From: Myotis daubentonii
Lineage: Eukaryota > Chordata > Mammalia > Chiroptera > Vespertilionidae
Assembly (NCBI RefSeq): GCF_963259705.1
Contig: NC_081851.1
Location: 58,922,855 to 58,986,854, forward strand
Direction of reading: 5' to 3'
Length of the DNA: 64,000 bases
The first letter of the stretch is position 1, and every line of letters starts with the position of its first letter. The notes below the pieces were generated by a model. It did no database searches and was not told the DNA's origin. It saw only the letters and a program-made list of their open reading frames with translations. The translations under genes were made by a program, and so were the position numbers. Below, one piece after another: positions 21,521 to 32,476 of this stretch.

Positions 21521-21975
21521 GCCTTGGCTGGTTTGGCTCAGTGGATAGAGCATCGGCCTGCGGACTGAAGGGTCCCGGGTTTGAGTCCAGTCAGGGACAT
21601 GTACCTCGGTTGCAAGCTCCGGTTCCTCACCCCGGTTGGGGCGCGTATGAGAGGCAACCAATTGATATGAGTACTCTCTCTCTCCCCTTTCTTTCTACTC
21701 TCTCTAAAAACATCAATGGAGCCCTACCCGGTTTGGCTCAGTGGATAGAGCGTTGGCCTGTGTACTGAAGGGTACTGGGTTTAATTCCGGTCAAGGGCAC
21801 ATGCCCAGGTTGTGGGCTCAATCCCCAGTGTGGGGCATGCAGGAAGCAGCCGATCAATGATTCTCATCATTGAGGTTTCTATCTCTCTCTTCCTCTCCCT
21901 TCCTCTCTGAAATCAATAAAAATATATTTTAAAAAAAATCAGTGGAAAAATATCCTCGAGTGAAGATTTAAATAT
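21521..21975 (+). mobile_element. VES: VES SINE, host of a second VES
   Basis: The head and body run from 21521 to 21720 ('ccttggctggtttggctcag', 'gcatcggcctgcggactgaa'). The family's tail phrase 'aaaaatatcctcgagtgaag' resumes at about 21947 after the inserted copy. The intact family tail in both parts shows that one VES was split by another. Confidence 0.85.
21721..21938 (+). mobile_element. VES: VES SINE nested in the previous VES
   Basis: Starts 'gccctacccggtttggctca' and ends in an A-rich tail. It is flanked by 'atcaatgga' on the left (21712-21720) and 'atcagtgga' on the right, a target duplication with one change. Inserted in the A-rich 3' end of the outer VES. Confidence 0.85.
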
Positions 21976-22090
21976 ATATAAAATAAAAACACAGGCTTAA
22001 TACAGGAAGAAAGAGGAGAGATTTTTTTCCTCCCTCTTCTCACACTAGACATTCTACAGATGCTGAGCCTTGGTTAGTCTTACTCGAGGG

Positions 22091-22300
22091 CAGTGGTTCT
22101 CAACCTTCTGGCCCTTTAAATACAGTTCCTCATGTTGTGACCCTCAACCATAAAATTATTTTCATTGCTACTTCGTAACTGTAATGTTGCTACTGTTATG
22201 AATCGTAATGTAAATATCTGATATGCAGGATAGTCTTAACCCCTGTGAAAGGGTCGTTCGACCTCCAAAGGGGTCGCGACCCACAGGTTGAGAACCGCTG
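22091..22300 (+). mobile_element. SPIN_NA: SPIN-type non-autonomous hAT element, copy 2
   Basis: The full body and both inverted ends are present ('cagtggttctcaaccttctg' to 'aggttgagaaccgctg'). The 8-bp flanks differ, ctcgaggg on the left and gtctatca on the right, so there is no target duplication. An adjacent deletion or rearrangement after insertion is the likely cause. A 168-codon open frame starting inside it is not a gene. Confidence 0.92.
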
Positions 22301-22769
22301 GTCTATCAGGACAGAGAAATTCATTTCAACTGAGTGTGTGGCTGTGTTATCCCAACAGGCAGGAAGATTTGGGCAACTAGAGTTTACAGAAGTTTTTCTC
22401 AGTGAGGCAGGCTGGTGTGATGGCTCCAGCTCAGGCCCAGGCAAGACCTCCACTACCCTGGCACCACCCAGTCACTTGATGTGTCTCCCTGGGCGCCCAG
22501 ATCCTGGTGCCTTCCAGGAGAGAAGTGCCTCACTGGGGGAGGGTTTGGGGAGCGGTGTCTGGAGACCCTGGGTCTCTTGGTCACACTCAGTTTTGGAGGA
22601 GAGTCTTGCCAGGGAACTCCCGTGGAATCGAGACTGTGAATTTGGAGTCAAAAGACCACTCAGAAGAGTACGTTGTACGTTCTACTTTATTTTCAGAACT
22701 TTAATAAATCATCATGATGAAAACTGTTCCCCTGTATTGAAAGCTGACTAAAGGCTAGAGGTTGGGCTA

Positions 22770-22912
22770 AGGGCTAAGGTCATTTAATTCTCTCATCAAC
22801 CCCAGATTGTAGGGGTTTTACTCTCACTTTGTAGATGAGGCTGAGGCATGGACAGGCTAGTAACTTGGCAGGTGGTTGACTCAGAATCGCACCCAGATGG
22901 GTCATGGCCGCT
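22770..22912 (-). repeat. MIR SINE fragment
   Basis: Plus-strand phrases 'catttaattctctcatcaac', 'ctttgtagatgaggctgagg' and 'gactcagaatcgcacc' are the reverse complement of the MIR core and B-box region. Confidence 0.7.
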
Positions 22913-23005
22913 TGGAGTTGAAAACTGAGGGAGGCCTTTTCTAACCACCCCACTGTTCTTTCACTCCTCTGACCCGATGGTTCTTAACTGTTTGGAGCCC
23001 GCAAA

Positions 23006-23326
23006 CATCCTAACAGCCAGCACTTAGGGTAATTGCAGGTGCTGAGCTATAACCTCTTTCTATAAAATGTACATTTTTCATGTTGCCCATTTCCCAGACA
23101 ATTTCAGGGGTCCACAGACCCTGCCGGGGCTCACCAACTCTATAGGGACTGTTTTTCTTTCTGATAACCTCAGGGCACAGGGCAACCCTCAAGGCCCTCC
23201 CAAACCACCCCAGTGGGGAATGGAATCGGACAGGACAGGTTAATCAATGAAAGCTCACCGCATGCTCCCCTCCATAATTGCATTCCTGCCTTTTCATCCT
23301 AACAGCCAGCACTTAGGGTAATTGCA
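23006..23326. repeat. Two exact 32-bp direct repeats
   Basis: The 32 bases at 23006-23037 (starting 'catcctaacagccagcactt', ending 'agggtaattgca') recur exactly at 23295-23326. The flanks do not match. The unit is neither a known repeat end nor low complexity. Confidence 0.85.
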
Positions 23327-23799
23327 TTCCAATAAGGCTCCCAGGTCTGAGGCCTCTGGGGCCTGCCAGGGAACCTGTTGACATGCCATCTGCTTCCAGA
23401 GGGGTTCTGGGGACCCAGGCGGCCTTTTAAAATTCTTCTCTGTTGTCTTTGCTATAAGAGAGACAAAGGACTCTGTCATAGATCTTGTCCAAAACCCTAC
23501 TTTCCTAACCCATCCACACGAACCCTGGACTGTTTTTCAGAAATCAAAACAGCAGTACCTATTATTCCAAGTGACCTTTTGGAAACCCCTGGCTTTTGAG
23601 CGGGGTGGCCACCACCATCAGGCTGGGCAGAACCTGCTGAGGATTAAAGAGTCGAAGGGCTTGGGAACTCCCTCAGGGGCTGGGTATTGTGCTGCCTCAA
23701 ACATCCCCAGCTTTACTCATTTATTCATTAGGTTTATGGGAACCTCCTTAAAGGGCCTCTCCTCTTTGCAAAGAAAACCCACAATGCAAGGAAGTAGGG

Positions 23800-24013
23800 C
23801 AGCGGTTCTCAACCTGTGGGTCGCGACCCCTTTGGCGGTCGAACGACCCTTTCACAGGGGTCGCCTAAGACCATCCTGCATATCAGATATTTACATTACG
23901 ATTCATAACAGTAACAACATTACAGTTATGAAGTAGCAACGAAGATAATTTTATGGTTGGGGGTCACAACATGAGGAACTGTATTTAAAGGGCCAGAAGG
24001 TTGAGAACCACTG
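23800..24013 (-). mobile_element. SPIN_NA: SPIN-type non-autonomous hAT element, copy 3
   Basis: A 214-bp element, opposite orientation to copies 1 and 2. Ends 'cagcggttctcaacctgtgg' and 'ccagaaggttgagaaccact' plus g. The target duplication aagtaggg is perfect (23792-23799 and 24014-24021). Confidence 0.95.
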
Positions 24014-24722
24014 AAGTAGGGACTCTCCCCAAGAAACAGGGACATTTCCTGAATCCAGAGAGTCTTATTTCCAGAAATAGAACTTCCTCTAAAGAAGGTC
24101 CATGTGTTCTCCAGGCATAATGAAGTCCTTACAATTAACAGAGAAAGTGCAGGGTTCAGGGTGCTTTGAGTTTCAGTTTCCCAAATCGAAAGGCCCCTCT
24201 GCTGGCCCCCACCAAAGGAATGAGGTATAAAATGGAGAGGTCTGGTGTTTGTTATATGACTTACAGATGCCCCTTTCCCCCACCACCGCCCCCAGTGCCT
24301 CTTTCCTGCGAAGAAAACTCTCCTCTGGGGCTCTCCTTCCTCTGGGTTTGAACCCCAAGAAGCCCCCCACAAGCCCAGCTCCCTTGTGCTACAGCCTCAG
24401 GGCTGAGAGTTGATTTCCTCATCCCTGCTAAGACCTTCCTGCTCTCTCTCAGAACAAACGGATTGTTTCAGAATGAAAATGTTCTTGCTGTAAGAGGGAG
24501 GGGAGATGTGTTGAGTATTCTTGGGTGGTTAATCCCTCCTCCAACATTATAATCCTTGTGGCTGATCTGCGGTTTAGCAGAAAGAGCATCGACTTTTCCG
24601 TGTTTGAATCCTGGCTCTGCCAATCAGGAGCTGGGTGACACTGGGCAAGTCCCTTTACCATCTTGCAGCTCAGTTTTCTCCTGTTGGGGAAGGGGGTGGG
24701 GAGAGGGAGAATAAGAGTTACC

Positions 24723-25050
24723 TTGGGATGTGAAGTGCAGCATAGGGAATCCTATATAATAAAAGGGTAATATGCAAATCGACCAAATGTTGGAACGACC
24801 GGAACGACTGCGGCCCCTCGCTCCAGCCGGCCCGCTGCCGATGGCCCCCACTGGGGTGGGCTGGCTGGGCCCACCAGTGCACGAATTCGTGCACCAGGCC
24901 TCTAGTATAGTCAATAACATTGTAATAACTATGTATAGTACAGGTGGGTACTAGACTTATTGGGGGAATCACTTTGTAACTGCTTAACCACTAGGCTGTT
25001 TAGCTGAAACTAATATAATATTGAACATCAACTGCAATTTAAAAAAAAAA
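24723..25050 (+). mobile_element. L1: 5'-truncated L1 3' end, host of a HeliBat
   Basis: L1 3'-end phrases flank the Helitron: 'gtgaagtgcagcatagggaa' on the left, and 'tagtcaataacattgtaata', 'actagacttattgggggaat' and 'ctgaaactaatataatattg' on the right, ending in a poly-A tail. The target duplication aagagttacc occurs at 24713-24722 and 25051-25060, in MIR sequence. Confidence 0.9.
24750..24905 (+). mobile_element. HeliBatN: Short HeliBat Helitron in the L1
   Basis: 156 bp from 'tcctatataataaaagggta' to the terminal CTAG. A perfect 18-bp palindrome, gtgcacgaattcgtgcac, lies just before the 3' end, so the terminal hairpin is especially strong. It is inserted exactly between A and T of the L1 sequence ('gggaa' then 'tatagtc'). 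Confidence 0.95.
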
Positions 25051-25090
25051 AAGAGTTACCACACAAGGTTGAAATGAAAGAGATAACATA

Positions 25091-25829
25091 TGCCATGGTC
25101 CCTGGCTTTTGTTACTTGATTTCCTTTCCTTCTTTCCCTACTTGAAGGCACAACTTCTAAAGCATTTTGCAGATGTCAGAAGCCACTGCTGGGTTGTTCT
25201 CTATCAGTGCTCTTGGGTCGGGCCTTCTCCCCAGCCTTGCCCCCTCCCCACAATTCCATTCTTCTTTTTTCCTAACCGCTGCCCTGTAGCTGATACCTTA
25301 AACTGGGAATCGTCATTGCTTTAGGCTTTCCCCCGAGAACCTGGTTCTCACTAACAGGCTTGGCATGACAGCCCTTTGTGGGTCACAGCAGTGGCCAGTG
25401 CACCCCGAACAGGTCACTTTGGCCATTCCTGGCTCTTCCATTTAAGACCAGGGTCCTTACTTCCAAGTCTGTCACAACTGCCACACATTTTCTGTGGGTG
25501 GTGAGATCGCAGACTTTTCACATCCAGGGATGGATCCTAAATGAGCACCAGCCTCCTGGAAATGAGCAGGAGCCAGGAGGGCTGTGCGATGCACACACCC
25601 TCCCCTTCAAGGCCAGGCCCGCTGCCATCCCTTCACTGTTAGCATCGCCCTTGTCGGCATCACTCCCATCGCGCTCACCCTTGCCATTGGCACCCAGCAC
25701 CCCAATCAGGACTATTTGAGCCTCTGGGACCTAACACCCTAAGACACAGCAACCAGACCCACCATCTTTGGGTATGTTTTGAAAGCTTCCAGTTTAAGTA
25801 TTTTAAGTGGAATCTTGAAGTTGCCAAGT
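25091..25829. other. Unique non-coding stretch
   Basis: No gene or repeat is recognised. A 113-codon frame at 25378-25719 has no recognisable domain and a biased composition. Confidence 0.4.
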
Positions 25830-26040
25830 CAGTGAGTGGAGGCCAGGGGGTGCGGGGAAAGGGTCAGAGCGTGCCAGAGGAGATTAGGGATTTAATTAAA
25901 CTCCCTGTTTGGGTAAAGGCTTTTAGGTGCAAAGCTGATTTGTATGATAATGGCAGTTTATCTGAGTTTTGTTCTACTAAAGGAAGCTTTTTTTTACACT
26001 TAATTACTGTGGCCATAAACCTGGCTTCTCCTTAATCTCT
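25830..26040. other. Candidate conserved non-coding element
   Basis: An AT-rich non-repetitive block with 'attagggatttaattaaact', 'tgatttgtatgataatggca' and 'cttaattactgtggccataa'. Several TAAT/ATTA cores lie in about 200 bp, with GC-rich DNA on both sides. One of the better enhancer candidates by texture; conservation not tested. Confidence 0.4.
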
Positions 26041-26957
26041 CCCCCCACCCCTCCAAATCACTTCCGTCTCAGCTTTAGCCACGCTGGCCAAGGCCAGGGA
26101 CAGACCCCTAGTCTCCGGTCTCAATGCGCCAGAGATGACTTAGCCAAGTCAAGTCTGGTTCAGGGGTGAGCCCTGCAGGTCCCCATAGAGCTCCACAGCT
26201 GGCCAGGGCAGCCAAGAAGGGCTCTGGGAGTAGGCCGCCGGCACTGGGCCCGGGGTATCTGCTCCCAGCACCCCCAAATTCCAAATAGCACACACATTTA
26301 CCTAGTAGGCTCCTGCTGTGAACAGTGGCCCTGGACAGGCAGAGGTGTGGTGGTTAAGTGTGCTGGGTTTGGGCGGGGGGTGGGGGATGGAGGGGGGGAC
26401 TCTAGCTTGACTTGTTGAGGAGGCCTAAAGCTAGAGGGGCTGTACCTTAGCGTTCAGTTGTGGTACTAACTCTTCCAGGTAGAATGACAGCATTCAATGG
26501 TCCGTCAGGACAAGGGCAGAGGAAAATGATATACTAGTAGATAGCTTTCATATACATAGCAGGAAACCACAAGGAGATGGGCCTCAGCGGTTAGAGGAAT
26601 GGGCAGGCTAGGGAAGGGTTAAAGGGTTTGGGAACTCCTGTTTCCAATCACTTGACAGCCAGCTTCTCTCTCATCCTTATCAGCAGGGATAGGGCAGAGG
26701 GGAGAGGCTCAGAGAGCTTTAGTTTCCAAGCTCTTCCCAGACTCCAAGCTCTCAGTGTTCTCATTACCTTCTAAGGGCTCCAGGGCTCAGTCTGGGGGGA
26801 GGGGGGCGGGTAGGCGCCGGGAACCCAAACACATTTAATGGAGTAGAGTGTGAGTTACTAAATACAGCCCTGGGGTGGTGTGGGGCTGTAGAATCTCAGC
26901 AGTAAACCTTGAGTCAAAGTGCCCCTCCCCCTCCCCCCCTCAACAGAAGGCCAGATG
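26041..26957. other. Unique GC-rich non-coding stretch
   Basis: No gene is recognised. G-rich runs at 26370-26400 and 26790-26820. Short chance frames only. Confidence 0.4.
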
Positions 26958-27171
26958 CAGTGGTTCTCAACCTGTGGGTCGCGACCCCTTTGGCGGTCGA
27001 ACGACCCTTTCACAGGGGTCGCCTAAGACCATCCTGCATATCAGCTTTTTACATTATGACTCATAACAGTAGCAACATTACAGTGATGAAGTAGCAACGA
27101 AAATAATTTTATGGTTGGGGGTCACAACATGAGGAACTGTATTTAAAGGGCCAGAAGGTTGAGAACCACTG
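26958..27171 (-). mobile_element. SPIN_NA: SPIN-type non-autonomous hAT element, copy 4
   Basis: A 214-bp element in the orientation of copy 3 and very similar to it. The target duplication gccagatg is perfect (26950-26957 and 27172-27179). It is the only hAT insertion here whose target lacks the central TA. Confidence 0.95.
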
Positions 27172-27179
27172 GCCAGATG

Positions 27180-28144
27180 AGTGCATGCTGTGTCTTTGGT
27201 CTTATTTAACTCACCATTGGCTAAAACCCTTCGATGGCTTTCTTCTTTAGTTATCCCCAGCGGAGTCAGAAATCTTCATTGTGTATTTGTGCAGTGACTT
27301 TTGGAACTCAAGTAAAGGAGCTTTCATTTTGGGTGAAATTCATCGTGGCAGATTTGACCTATGCCCACCACCCTTTGGAGAACCATGCTGTTTTCATTTC
27401 TGCCAGCCCACCTGTTTACTAACTGTCTCCATTTCAGCTATGAGGGAATTTGATAAACCTGCTTTCTGTATCTTCATTCAGGTTATTTATTTAAAGGCTG
27501 TTGCCCAGGAGAGGGCCGAGGGCAGAGCCATTGGTCACACCAATGCAGACTGTCTTCTAGAACTTGACAGCAACACGTGGTCAGTATCCTTTGGGTTAGT
27601 TATTAAACCAGTTTCTAATCTCCTGCACTGTACTTCTCTAATTTAGTATAATCCACTAATGTCTCCAGAAGGCTACCATAAGGAAAGGTACATGCCTTTT
27701 TGAAATCCAATATACTTGGTCCTCCGAATCTCCTTGATTTGCTATTCTAGTAATCCTGCTAAAGAAGGAAGAGAAGTTTATGTGATATTTTGCAGTAGAC
27801 AAGAGATACGTTATAAATGCAAATGTAAACATCATAACTACAGTTTTATAAGGAGCAGGCATGCTTGCCAGGAAGAACTGGTATGTGCTTCAGACATGCC
27901 AGGGAGCAGGGTCCGTAAAAGAGAACTGACCCAGAGAAGAAATGGGGATCTAAAGGAGATTTGAGTTAATCTAAAGCAGGGCAGCAGTTTGTGATGTTCT
28001 AGTGATTTGGGGGGTCCTGTGACTGCAAGGGTAGATTTTGGACTAGAACCATGATTTTTTTGCCCTGGAGAACCAGCCACAGGCCTTGATTCTTCTAGAT
28101 GTAGAAACTCCAGGCAGGTTCTGAAGACCACAGTCTGTTAGAGC
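27180..28144. other. Unique non-coding stretch
   Basis: No gene or named repeat is recognised. A 121-codon frame at 27281-27646 lacks a recognisable domain. Confidence 0.4.
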
Positions 28145-28371
28145 CTCCAAGCCTCCGTGAATGCGCCCTCTGAAATGCCTTTCCCTGCTGCTCACCTGGT
28201 GAACATCTCCCCATCCTTCATTTCCCTCATTTCCTCATCCTTCAAGTCTTACATCTTCTAACAAGTCTTGCTTGCCTCCTCCTCACCTCTAATTCCAGGC
28301 TTTGCAGGTAGAACTCACTTCTCCCACTGTGACTGTATGAGGTCTGCACATGCACCCAAAACACTTCATTG
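28145..28371 (+). repeat. Probable L2 LINE 3' fragment
   Basis: C/T-rich phrases such as 'catccttcaagtcttacatc' and 'aagtcttgcttgcctcctcc' resemble the L2 3' region ('...caagtgtcacctcctc...'). Heavily diverged. Confidence 0.5.
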
Positions 28372-28535
28372 TTCAGAGGAAAGAACGCGGGCTTTGAAAT
28401 CCAGCAGAGTTAGATTTCAGGCCTGACTTTGATGCTTATTTTAGCCTCTTCAAATCCCAGCTTCCTCACCTGGAACACGGGGATAAGAGTAAACGCTCAG
28501 TGGGACTGGGAGGAGGAGTCAGTAGATAATGAACA
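28372..28535 (+). repeat. MIR SINE
   Basis: 'gggctttgaaatccagcaga', 'ttagatttcaggcctgactt' and 'cagcttcctcacctggaaca' follow MIR order. Confidence 0.7.
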
Positions 28536-28831
28536 CAAAGCATGGGATTAGTTATTTATTGCCACCGAACAAATTACCCCCAATTTAGTGGCTCAAACCA
28601 CCAGCAAACACTATCTGACAGTTTCTTCAGGTCAGAGATTTGGGAACGGCTTAGCTGAATGGTCTGGCTTGAGGTTTCTCATTAAGTTGCAGTAATCTGA
28701 AGGCTTGTCTGAAAGCGGAGGCTCTGCTTCCAAGATGGTCAGGTCACATGGCTGTTGGCAGAAGGTTTCAGTTTCTCCCTGTTTATTGGTGGGAGGCCTC
28801 AGTTCTTCTCCATGTGGATGTCCCCATAAGC

Positions 28832-29019
28832 CAGTGATGGCGGACCTTTTGAGCTCAGTGTGTCAGCATTTTGAAAAACCCTAACTTAACTCTGGTGCCG
28901 TGTCACATATAGAAATTTTTTGATATTTGCAACCATAGTAAAACAAAGACTTATATTTTTGATATTTATTTTATATATTTAAATGCCATTTAACAAAGAA
29001 AAATCAATCGCTATCACTG
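28832..29019 (+). mobile_element. Non-autonomous hAT element ('gatggcgaacc' type), internally deleted
   Basis: 188 bp. Starts 'cagtgatggcggaccttttg' and ends 'tcgctatcactg'. The target duplication ccataagc is perfect (28824-28831 and 29020-29027). It is the inverse of the fuller copy at 40291 but has lost about 30 bp next to its right end. Confidence 0.9.
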
Positions 29020-29029
29020 CCATAAGCCT

Positions 29030-29211
29030 TCTTCTTTTAAAAAAATTTTGTAGTTATATTAGAGAGGGGGAGGGAGAGAGATCAATTTTTTTTGTTACAA
29101 TTATTCATGTATTCATTGGTTGCTTCTTGTATGTGCCCTGACCAGGGATCCAACCCACCACCTTGGCGTGTGGGGATGATGCTCTAACCAACTGAGTTAC
29201 CCAGCCAGGAG
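29030..29211 (-). mobile_element. VES: VES SINE (diverged)
   Basis: Minus-strand VES signature: 'gtgccctgaccagggatcca', 'gctctaaccaactgagttac' and 'ccagccagg', with a GA-rich body before it. More diverged than the other copies; the flanking duplication is uncertain. Confidence 0.8.
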
Positions 29212-29494
29212 GCCCATAGGCTCTTGAGTGTCTTCACAACATGCAGCTGATTGCCTTAGGGTGACTGATCCAAGAGCGAGCAAGGTGGAAGAGGCAATAT
29301 TATTTATGACCTAGCCTCAGAAGTCACATACCACGCCCCCCCGACAAATTCTATTAGTTATACATGTCACCCCTATTCAGTGTATAAGGGGACTACACAA
29401 GTGTATGAGTAGCAGGAGGTGAGGATGATTGGGGGTCATCTTGGAGGCCAGCTATCCATCTTGGAGCCCAGTGTTTATCAAAAGCATATCATAT

Positions 29495-30012
29495 CATAAG
29501 GTGAAAACAACATAAATGTCCACTGACAGATGAATGGATTTTTAAAAACGTGGTAGATATGCACAATGGAATATTATTCAGCCTTAAAAAAAAGAAAAAA
29601 ATCCTGCCATTTGCAACAACATGTGTTAACCTGGAGGACATTGTACTAAATGAAATGTAAGCCAGACACAGAAAGACAAATATCACATGATCTCACTTAT
29701 ATGCGGAATCTAAAAAAGAAAAAAAAGTCAAATTCATAGTAACAGAGAGTAGAATGGTGGTCAGCAGGGGCTAGGAATGGGGAATGGGGGAAATATTGAT
29801 CAAAGGTACACTTTCAGTTATAAGATGAATAAGGAAACCTAATGTACAGCACTAGGTGACTGTAACTAATGCATTATATACTTGAAATTTGCTGAGAGAG
29901 GTCTAATAAGTTTGATTGTGGTAATCATTTCACAATGTATATATATGTCAAAACATCACATGGTGTACTTTAAATAGATACAAATTTTATTTGTAAAAAA
30001 TAAATTAAAATT
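29495..30012 (+). mobile_element. L1: L1 3' end fragment
   Basis: Classic mammalian L1 3' phrases: 'aacataaatgtccactgaca', 'caatggaatattattcagcc', 'gccatttgcaacaacatgtg', 'gacaaatatcacatgatctc' and 'acttgaaatttgctgagaga', ending A-rich. ORF2 is broken. Of intermediate age (L1M-like). Confidence 0.9.
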
Positions 30013-30044
30013 TTTCCCCCCAAAGCTGCTACTACTATTAATTC

Positions 30045-30175
30045 ACACATCTGTTTTCTCTATTAGAAAATAAACCCCTTGAGAGTAGTGACCATGTCCT
30101 GGCTACTTGTATCCCACGTGCCTAGAGTAGAGTCAAGCATACTGGTAGGTCCTTATTAAATGTTGATGCAGAAAA
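30045..30175 (+). repeat. L2/MIR-age repeat tail
   Basis: 'aaataaaccccttgagagta', 'gtgcctagagtagagtcaag' and 'ccttattaaatgttga' match the end of ancient L2-type repeats. Confidence 0.55.
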
Positions 30176-32084
30176 CCTGAAGGAAGGCTTGGACGAGAGG
30201 AGTCTAGTGTCAGCCGTAGACTGAATGGAGGGAGAGTTCACACTCAGACGTTAAGCAGGATTCTGTAATTCAGCCATGTATCTGGAATTACCCACAGCTT
30301 TAGGATCAAGACAGTTCCTCACATTTTGATGCTTGAGTACCATGGATGTTTGATATCAAAACGGCAGACAGGGCAAGCAACGTTCTTATGATTCTCTTTG
30401 GGAAAGAGACCCTGAGCAGGACTTTGGTGTGAAGCAATGGTCACAACCCTGTGATTTAAAGAATGAAGCTGCTATTGTTTAATTCCCTGAGCCAAGGCAG
30501 ACATGGGAACCTCCTGATATTTTTGTCACACTCAAATTCCTATCTTGATGACTCCTGTGTCCTTCTACCAGGAAAAACAATCTCTCTTTCTAGGAGGCTC
30601 TGATGCGTATTTCTTAGAGTTAATTAAAAGCTGCACGGAGAGCTTCATGTCAGAGACCTGCCCGGCTCCCCCTGCCCCCTGAGCAGGAAAGGATCTGAGT
30701 CTGTGAGGTAATCGATACTCTGGGCAATATTGAGTTTCCAGACATCCAGCTCAAATTGTAAGCCTTGCCCCACCCCCTGGGCTTGAAAGTTCACGGGTTG
30801 TCCTTTCCCACAGACAGAGCCCTCTGTCCCTGCTGGTGTTATGCTCGCTTGCCCCACTTCCCAATAAGAAGCCACTCCCATGGGGCTGCACCTCCAGGAG
30901 CCTTGGAGACAAAGACTGATGGCGGAGCAGGTGTCCTCTCCGAGATTTCCCATGTAGCTCACATTCCCACTTGCCTGAGGTCCCGTTTCTCCCTAGTTCC
31001 TTGAAATCTCAAACAAGTGGCTTTAATCGGCTCTTTCTCCCCTTCTTAAGACTAGGGGTGAGTGTGGCAAGAAGAGGGAAACTCTTCTATTGGGGTGGAA
31101 AGAGCCTGGTTGCATTGATCAATATTTTGCCCCTGGATAATAAAGAAAAGTTTGAGACATAAAAATTATAGATGGGACACAGCATGGGAGACAGATGATA
31201 TTTGAATTGCATCTAAACCGAACCAGGTCCCCATATGGGACTCTGAAAGGAAATTAAAAATGCTTATTGATTGAAATTAAAAAATTACATAAATGTGTCT
31301 GATATTTATGTGTCAGGCACCCTGGTAATGGAAGGTAACTGGATTCTGGAATGACCTCCATCTTCAATGAGCTTCTTTTATGGTATTTATTTCACTTTCC
31401 CTTAGGACTTAACCAGAAGTAACAGAAATAACTTTTTTTTTTTTTTTGGTAGAGACAGCATTGAGAAATATGGCTAGTGGGAGAGTTGGGGACTTGTGCA
31501 TTTGAGCAATTCAGCAATTCTTTGGGTATAGGATCAGATGATGCGAATCTACTGGTTCTCAAATTTCCCCTCTGCATTGATGTGGAAAGAATTGTGTCAT
31601 TCCTGGTAGAAAACCCAGCCAAACTATTCCCTTGGAGATAAAAAAAAACAAACAAAAAAACACAAAAAACACAGAATAAGTGTTTTAAGAAATATTTGGG
31701 GGAGTCAAAAGAATGTTAATGAGACATTTGATAAAGTTACACAAAGAAATAGAAAATAAAATAAATACTTAGGACCAGTTGAAATATTTAAAAAGATGCT
31801 GAAAGAAAATGCTGCGCTTTAGGAGTGGAACCAGGAAGTCGGGCAGAAAGAACCCAATAAGGGGATAGCATGGAAACCAAATCGAAGAAGCAGGACTTTT
31901 ACCCAATGACCATTAGAAAAACAACAACAGTTATTGATTATTTTATAAAAACAAATTATGGTGCTAGGAAAAGGTTCAGAAGACAATCAGCCAGCCTTGG
32001 GAAGACTATACCATGTCAAGTTTGTGGATAGTATCTCTTATTTCCTCTGTGATTAAGGACACTGTTCTTTGTATCGCTTCATTC
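30176..32084. other. Mostly unique non-coding stretch
   Basis: No gene is recognised. An A/T-rich patch at 31425-31800 (a poly-T near 31432 and a run of AAAC/AAAAAC near 31640) may be old LINE debris. The block at 30600-30650 has enhancer-like texture. Confidence 0.35.
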
Positions 32085-32290
32085 AATTAACAATCATTTA
32101 CTGAGCACGTACTATATTGGCATATAGACCTGCAATGAATATATTTTAAAAATCCTTACAACTCTATGAGTACATCTATTTATTAGCCCCATTTTATAGA
32201 CAGAGAAACTGATTTCCAAAGAGGTTAAGCACTTACTGAGTGTCACAGGTAGGAAGCAGTGGGAAAAGGATTTGAATCTAGGAAGTCCTA
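32085..32290 (-). repeat. MIR SINE
   Basis: Reverse MIR order: 'catttactgagcacgtacta', 'ccttacaactctatgagtac', 'ccattttatagacagagaaa' and 'aaagaggttaagcacttact'. Confidence 0.75.
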
Positions 32291-32476
32291 TAAACCACTA
32301 CGTAGTACTATCCCTAGATAAGTACATGAGTCACTGAAATATAAGACAGAAAGTGAAAAGCACTCTATGGGTGATCTAAACAAATGGCAGTCCAAGTTCC
32401 AGCCTCTGGCAGGGGAAGGGAATGGTGGGAAGATCTTCAAGGGGGTAGGGGTAGTGGTAACTTTGGAGTTCGGTCT

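Larger units (their letters stand above)
24553..25090 (+). repeat. MIR SINE split by an L1
   Basis: Left part: 'gtttgaatcctggctctgcc', 'gggtgacactgggcaagtcc' and 'gcagctcagttttctcctgt'. The right part resumes at 25051 ('ttaccacacaaggttgaaat', 'gaaagagataaca'). It is the outermost layer of a three-level nest. Confidence 0.85.
28543..29345 (-). repeat. Old mammalian repeat interrupted by a hAT and a VES
   Basis: 'aaattacccccaatttagtg', 'ggtcagagatttgggaacgg', 'gatggtcaggtcacatggct' and, beyond the insertions, 'aattctattagttatacatg' form one old repeat read in reverse. The family name is not certain. The young insertions at 28832 and 29030 sit inside it. Confidence 0.5.

Noticed and set aside
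22245..22751. 168-codon open frame
   Set aside because: It starts inside a SPIN copy and continues into unique DNA without any domain.
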